Assembly: GCA_945835425.1 (NCBI GenBank)
Contig: CAMAJC010000096.1
Location: forward strand, 1 to 6,934
Origin: an uncultured Clostridia bacterium
GTDB taxonomy: Bacteria; Bacillota; Clostridia; Oscillospirales; Ruminococcaceae
Length of the DNA: 6,934 bases
Direction of reading: 5' to 3'
This document shows positions 5,038-6,934 of the stretch, piece after piece. The first letter of the stretch is position 1. Each line of letters opens with the position of its first letter. The notes beneath the pieces are model-generated. The model did not search any database and was not told the origin of the DNA. It saw nothing but the letters and a program-made list of their open reading frames with translations. The translations under genes and the position numbers were made by a program.

Positions 5038-6768
5038 ATGGCAGCATTACCGAGAAGTGAGTATCCGCGCCCCGATTTCCGGCGGGAAAACTGGCTCTGT
5101 CTCAACGGCGAATGGGACTTTTCCATCGGGGAGAACACCTTTGACCGCAAAATCACCGTCCCTTATGCCTGCGAGACGGCGCTCTCCGGGATCGAGGACA
5201 AGGGATTCCACAAGACCGTCTGGTACAGAAAGGCTTTTGCCCTGCCGGAGCGGATGAAAGGAAAGAAGATTTTCCTGCATTTCGGCGCGGTCGACTACAT
5301 CTGCGACCTCTGGGTGAACGGGCAGTATATCCGCAGCCATACCGGCGGACAAACCGGCTTTGCGGCGGACATCACCGGCACGCTGAAAGAGAATGGGGAA
5401 AACGTCATCGAGCTGAAAGCATTTGACGATTACGCGGACATGGAGATGCCCAGAGGCAAGCAGTTCTGGGAGCTGGAATCCCGCAGCATCTTCTATTCCC
5501 GCACCACCGGCATCTGGCAGAGCGTCTGGCTGGAAGCGGTCGAGGCGCTCCATCTGTCGTCCTGCCATATCACCCCGCAGTTTGACGACCGGGCTGTGGA
5601 GTTTGCTTATTGCCTCAGTGAGGAAGCGGCGGCTCTTGAAATCGACGTGACCTTCGGTGAGCTCACTGCCGCGCAGGTCCGCATCGTACCGACCAGCCGA
5701 AAAGGCGCTGTCACCGTCCACCTTGATCAGACGGGCCTGCAGGCATGGAACTTCCAGGAGGACCTGGCCTGGACCCCGGAAACGCCGCGGCTGTTTGACG
5801 CCGTCATCCGCGTTTACGGCGCAGACGGGCTTACCGATGAAGTGTATACCTATTTCGGCATGCGCAAGGTCAGCATCGAAAACGGCAAGTTTATGCTCAA
5901 TAACCGTCCCTATTACCAGAAGATGGTGCTCGACCAGGGCTACTGGGAGGAATCCCTGCTGACCGCGCCGACGGACGAAGCCTTTGTCCGGGATATCGAG
6001 CTGACCAAGGCCATGGGCTTTAACGGCGTGCGCAAGCATCAGAAGGTCGAGGATCCCCGGTATCTTTACCACGCCGACCGGTTGGGTCTGCTGGTCTGGA
6101 GCGAGATCGGCTCGGCTTACCTCTATTCGCGGGAATATGCCCTCCGGATGTATGCCGAATGGGCCGAAGCCGTCGAGCAGAATTATAACCATCCCTGCGT
6201 TGTCGCCTGGACGCCGCTGAACGAGTCCTGGGGTGTCCAGGAGATCCGGGTGGACGCGGAGCAGCAGGCCCACTGCAACGCCCTTTTGTATATGACCAAA
6301 TCTCTTGACCGGAGCCGTGTGGTCATGGACAACGACGGCTGGGAGCACACCTGCGGCGATCTGCTGACGATTCACGATTATGCCGATACCGAAAAGGTTC
6401 TTATGGAGCATTTTGCCGACCTGGATTCGATTCTCGCCCTGAATCCGGCAGGCAGGGCGCTCTTTGCCAGCGGTTGGGAATACCGCGGTCAGCCGATTCT
6501 GGTGACCGAGTTCGGCGGCGTCAAATATGTCCCGCAGGCGTCGGAATGGAAATCCTCCTGGGGCTACTGTGAGGAAGGTTCGCCGGAAGGCTATGCCGCG
6601 AAGGTCGCGGAGCTTTTTGGCGCTCTGCAGAAATGTCCGCTGGTGCAGGGGTATTGCTACACCCAGCTGACCGACGTGGAAAACGAAGAAAACGGCCTTT
6701 TGACCTATCACCGGGAACTGAAGGTTCCGCTGGAGGTCATCCGGAAGATTAACGAAGGAAATGATTGA
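5038..6768 (+). CDS. Glycoside hydrolase family 2 protein (beta-galactosidase/beta-glucuronidase-like)
   Basis: A 576-residue retaining exo-glycosidase of GH2. Domain order is usual: an N-terminal sugar-binding jelly-roll, about residues 1-165 (LNGEWDFS, FHKTVWYRKAF, LHFGAVDYICDLWVNGQY, then TTGIWQSVWLE), an Ig-like sandwich to about 270, and a TIM barrel from FGMRKVSIENGKF (about 273) to the end. The acid/base is Glu 396 in TPLNESWG and the likely nucleophile is Glu 491 in ILVTEFGG. GFNGVRKHQKVEDPRYLYHADRLGLLVWSE is the standard barrel segment. No signal peptide is present, so it acts in the cytoplasm on imported oligosaccharides or glycosides. It is compact: large LacZ-type C-terminal domains are absent. 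Substrate (beta-galactoside, -glucuronide, -mannoside or other) cannot be fixed from motifs. It has its own promoter, lies apart from the sulfur-related genes, and no sugar transporter or regulator is adjacent in the window. Confidence 0.93.
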   Translation: MAALPRSEYPRPDFRRENWLCLNGEWDFSIGENTFDRKITVPYACETALSGIEDKGFHKTVWYRKAFALPERMKGKKIFLHFGAVDYICDLWVNGQYIRSHTGGQTGFAADITGTLKENGENVIELKAFDDYADMEMPRGKQFWELESRSIFYSRTTGIWQSVWLEAVEALHLSSCHITPQFDDRAVEFAYCLSEEAAALEIDVTFGELTAAQVRIVPTSRKGAVTVHLDQTGLQAWNFQEDLAWTPETPRLFDAVIRVYGADGLTDEVYTYFGMRKVSIENGKFMLNNRPYYQKMVLDQGYWEESLLTAPTDEAFVRDIELTKAMGFNGVRKHQKVEDPRYLYHADRLGLLVWSEIGSAYLYSREYALRMYAEWAEAVEQNYNHPCVVAWTPLNESWGVQEIRVDAEQQAHCNALLYMTKSLDRSRVVMDNDGWEHTCGDLLTIHDYADTEKVLMEHFADLDSILALNPAGRALFASGWEYRGQPILVTEFGGVKYVPQASEWKSSWGYCEEGSPEGYAAKVAELFGALQKCPLVQGYCYTQLTDVENEENGLLTYHRELKVPLEVIRKINEGND

Positions 6769-6776
6769 CAGGGAGT

Positions 6777-6834
6777 CTCTGATTTAACCGTACAAACATG
6801 TCTCCGAAAAAGAGAAAAGCCGGTTTAATCAAAG
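6777..6834 (+). repeat. Dispersed intergenic repeat, copy 2 (imperfect inverted repeat)
   Basis: Begins 9 bases after the hydrolase stop. The right part (TCTCCGAAAA at 6801-6810, GAGAAAAGCCGGTT at 6812-6825, TAATCAAAG to 6834) matches copy 1. The outer arms CTCTGATTTAACCG (6777-6790) and CGGTTTAATCAAAG (6821-6834) are complementary at 12 of 14 positions. The middle (6791-6800) differs from copy 1 and is longer, as expected for a diverged repeat family. Confidence 0.7.
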
Positions 6835-6889
6835 TTTCCATCGAATAGGAAAATAAAAAGCGGTACGATGGAAACCCACCGTACCGCTT
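6834..6889. terminator. Overlapping, mutually exclusive stem-loops after the hydrolase gene
   Basis: Stem B: AAGCGGTACG (6858-6867) pairs perfectly with CGTACCGCTT (6880-6889), with a further TGG/CCA pairing inside the loop. Stem A: GTTTCCATCG (6834-6843) pairs perfectly with CGATGGAAAC (6866-6875), which uses the end of the left arm and the loop of stem B. The two cannot coexist. Stem B is followed by CAAACTG on the + strand but by TTTTTATTTT on the minus strand, so as an intrinsic terminator it suits transcription from the right better than the hydrolase transcript. Confidence 0.6.
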
Positions 6890-6904
6890 CAAACTGTCGA
6901 AAAA

Positions 6905-6934
6905 CTCACATATTATGTTTGCATGAAACGTGAG
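6905..6934. terminator. Partial hairpin at the window edge
   Basis: CTCAC (6905-6909) is complementary to GTGAG (6930-6934), with a small inner ATG/CAT stem around TTTG. Five A residues precede the left arm. If a T-run follows just beyond the window this would be a bidirectional intrinsic terminator for the hydrolase gene; the window ends exactly at the right arm, so this cannot be seen. Confidence 0.35.

Noticed and set aside
5047..6711. Very long minus-strand open frame (554 codons) opposite the glycoside hydrolase
   Set aside because: It mirrors the codon bias of the + strand GH2 gene, has no domain-like motifs, and no ribosome site. The + strand has intact catalytic motifs.

Overview
The window reads as GC-rich, low-complexity-free chromosomal DNA of a Firmicutes/Clostridia-type bacterium, probably a gut Oscillospiraceae-like lineage. 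This is inferred from strong purine-rich ribosome binding sites, a lipoprotein-type ABC binding protein, a DUF1847 protein, a clostridial-style TcdA with a C-terminal cysteine cluster, and G/C-rich third codon positions. The species cannot be named from sequence alone. All credible genes are on the + strand; the long minus-strand frames are codon-bias shadows.

Layout. 1-823: 3' part of a solute-binding lipoprotein of a polar amino-acid ABC transporter. 847-~1473: its permease, cut off before the last membrane helix. From ~1474 the sequence jumps, out of frame, into the middle of a MalY/PatB-type PLP enzyme (C-S lyase/aminotransferase) that runs to 2269 with no N-terminal third. 2305-2991: a cysteine-rich DUF1847 protein. 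2997-3047: first copy of a small dispersed repeat. 3075-3898: a LarE-type sulfur transferase broken by one apparent 1-base deletion near 3418. 3907-3937: strong hairpin. 3967-4740: TcdA (tRNA t6A dehydratase). 4741-4907: a coding-like tail with no start codon. 4926-4955: a near-consensus promoter. 5038-6768: an intact cytoplasmic family 2 glycoside hydrolase. 6777-6934: second copy of the repeat followed by a set of overlapping and edge hairpins.

How it fits together. The first two thirds has a sulfur flavour: amino-acid uptake, a C-S lyase fold, a LarE-like PP-loop sulfur transferase with a CxxC plus a third cysteine, a cysteine-rich predicted metal protein, and TcdA. A shared role in cysteine/cystine import and sulfur mobilisation is an inference from neighbourhood, not something the sequence proves. 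The glycoside hydrolase has its own promoter and looks like a separate unit.

The most notable points are structural: the chimeric permease/PLP-enzyme junction, the single-base lesion in larE at a conserved Gly-Ile-Pro-like segment, a two-copy intergenic repeat placed 6-9 bases after two stop codons, and mutually exclusive stem-loops after the hydrolase gene. I see no convincing new defence or mobile system, no CRISPR array, no tRNA or rRNA gene and no insertion sequence.
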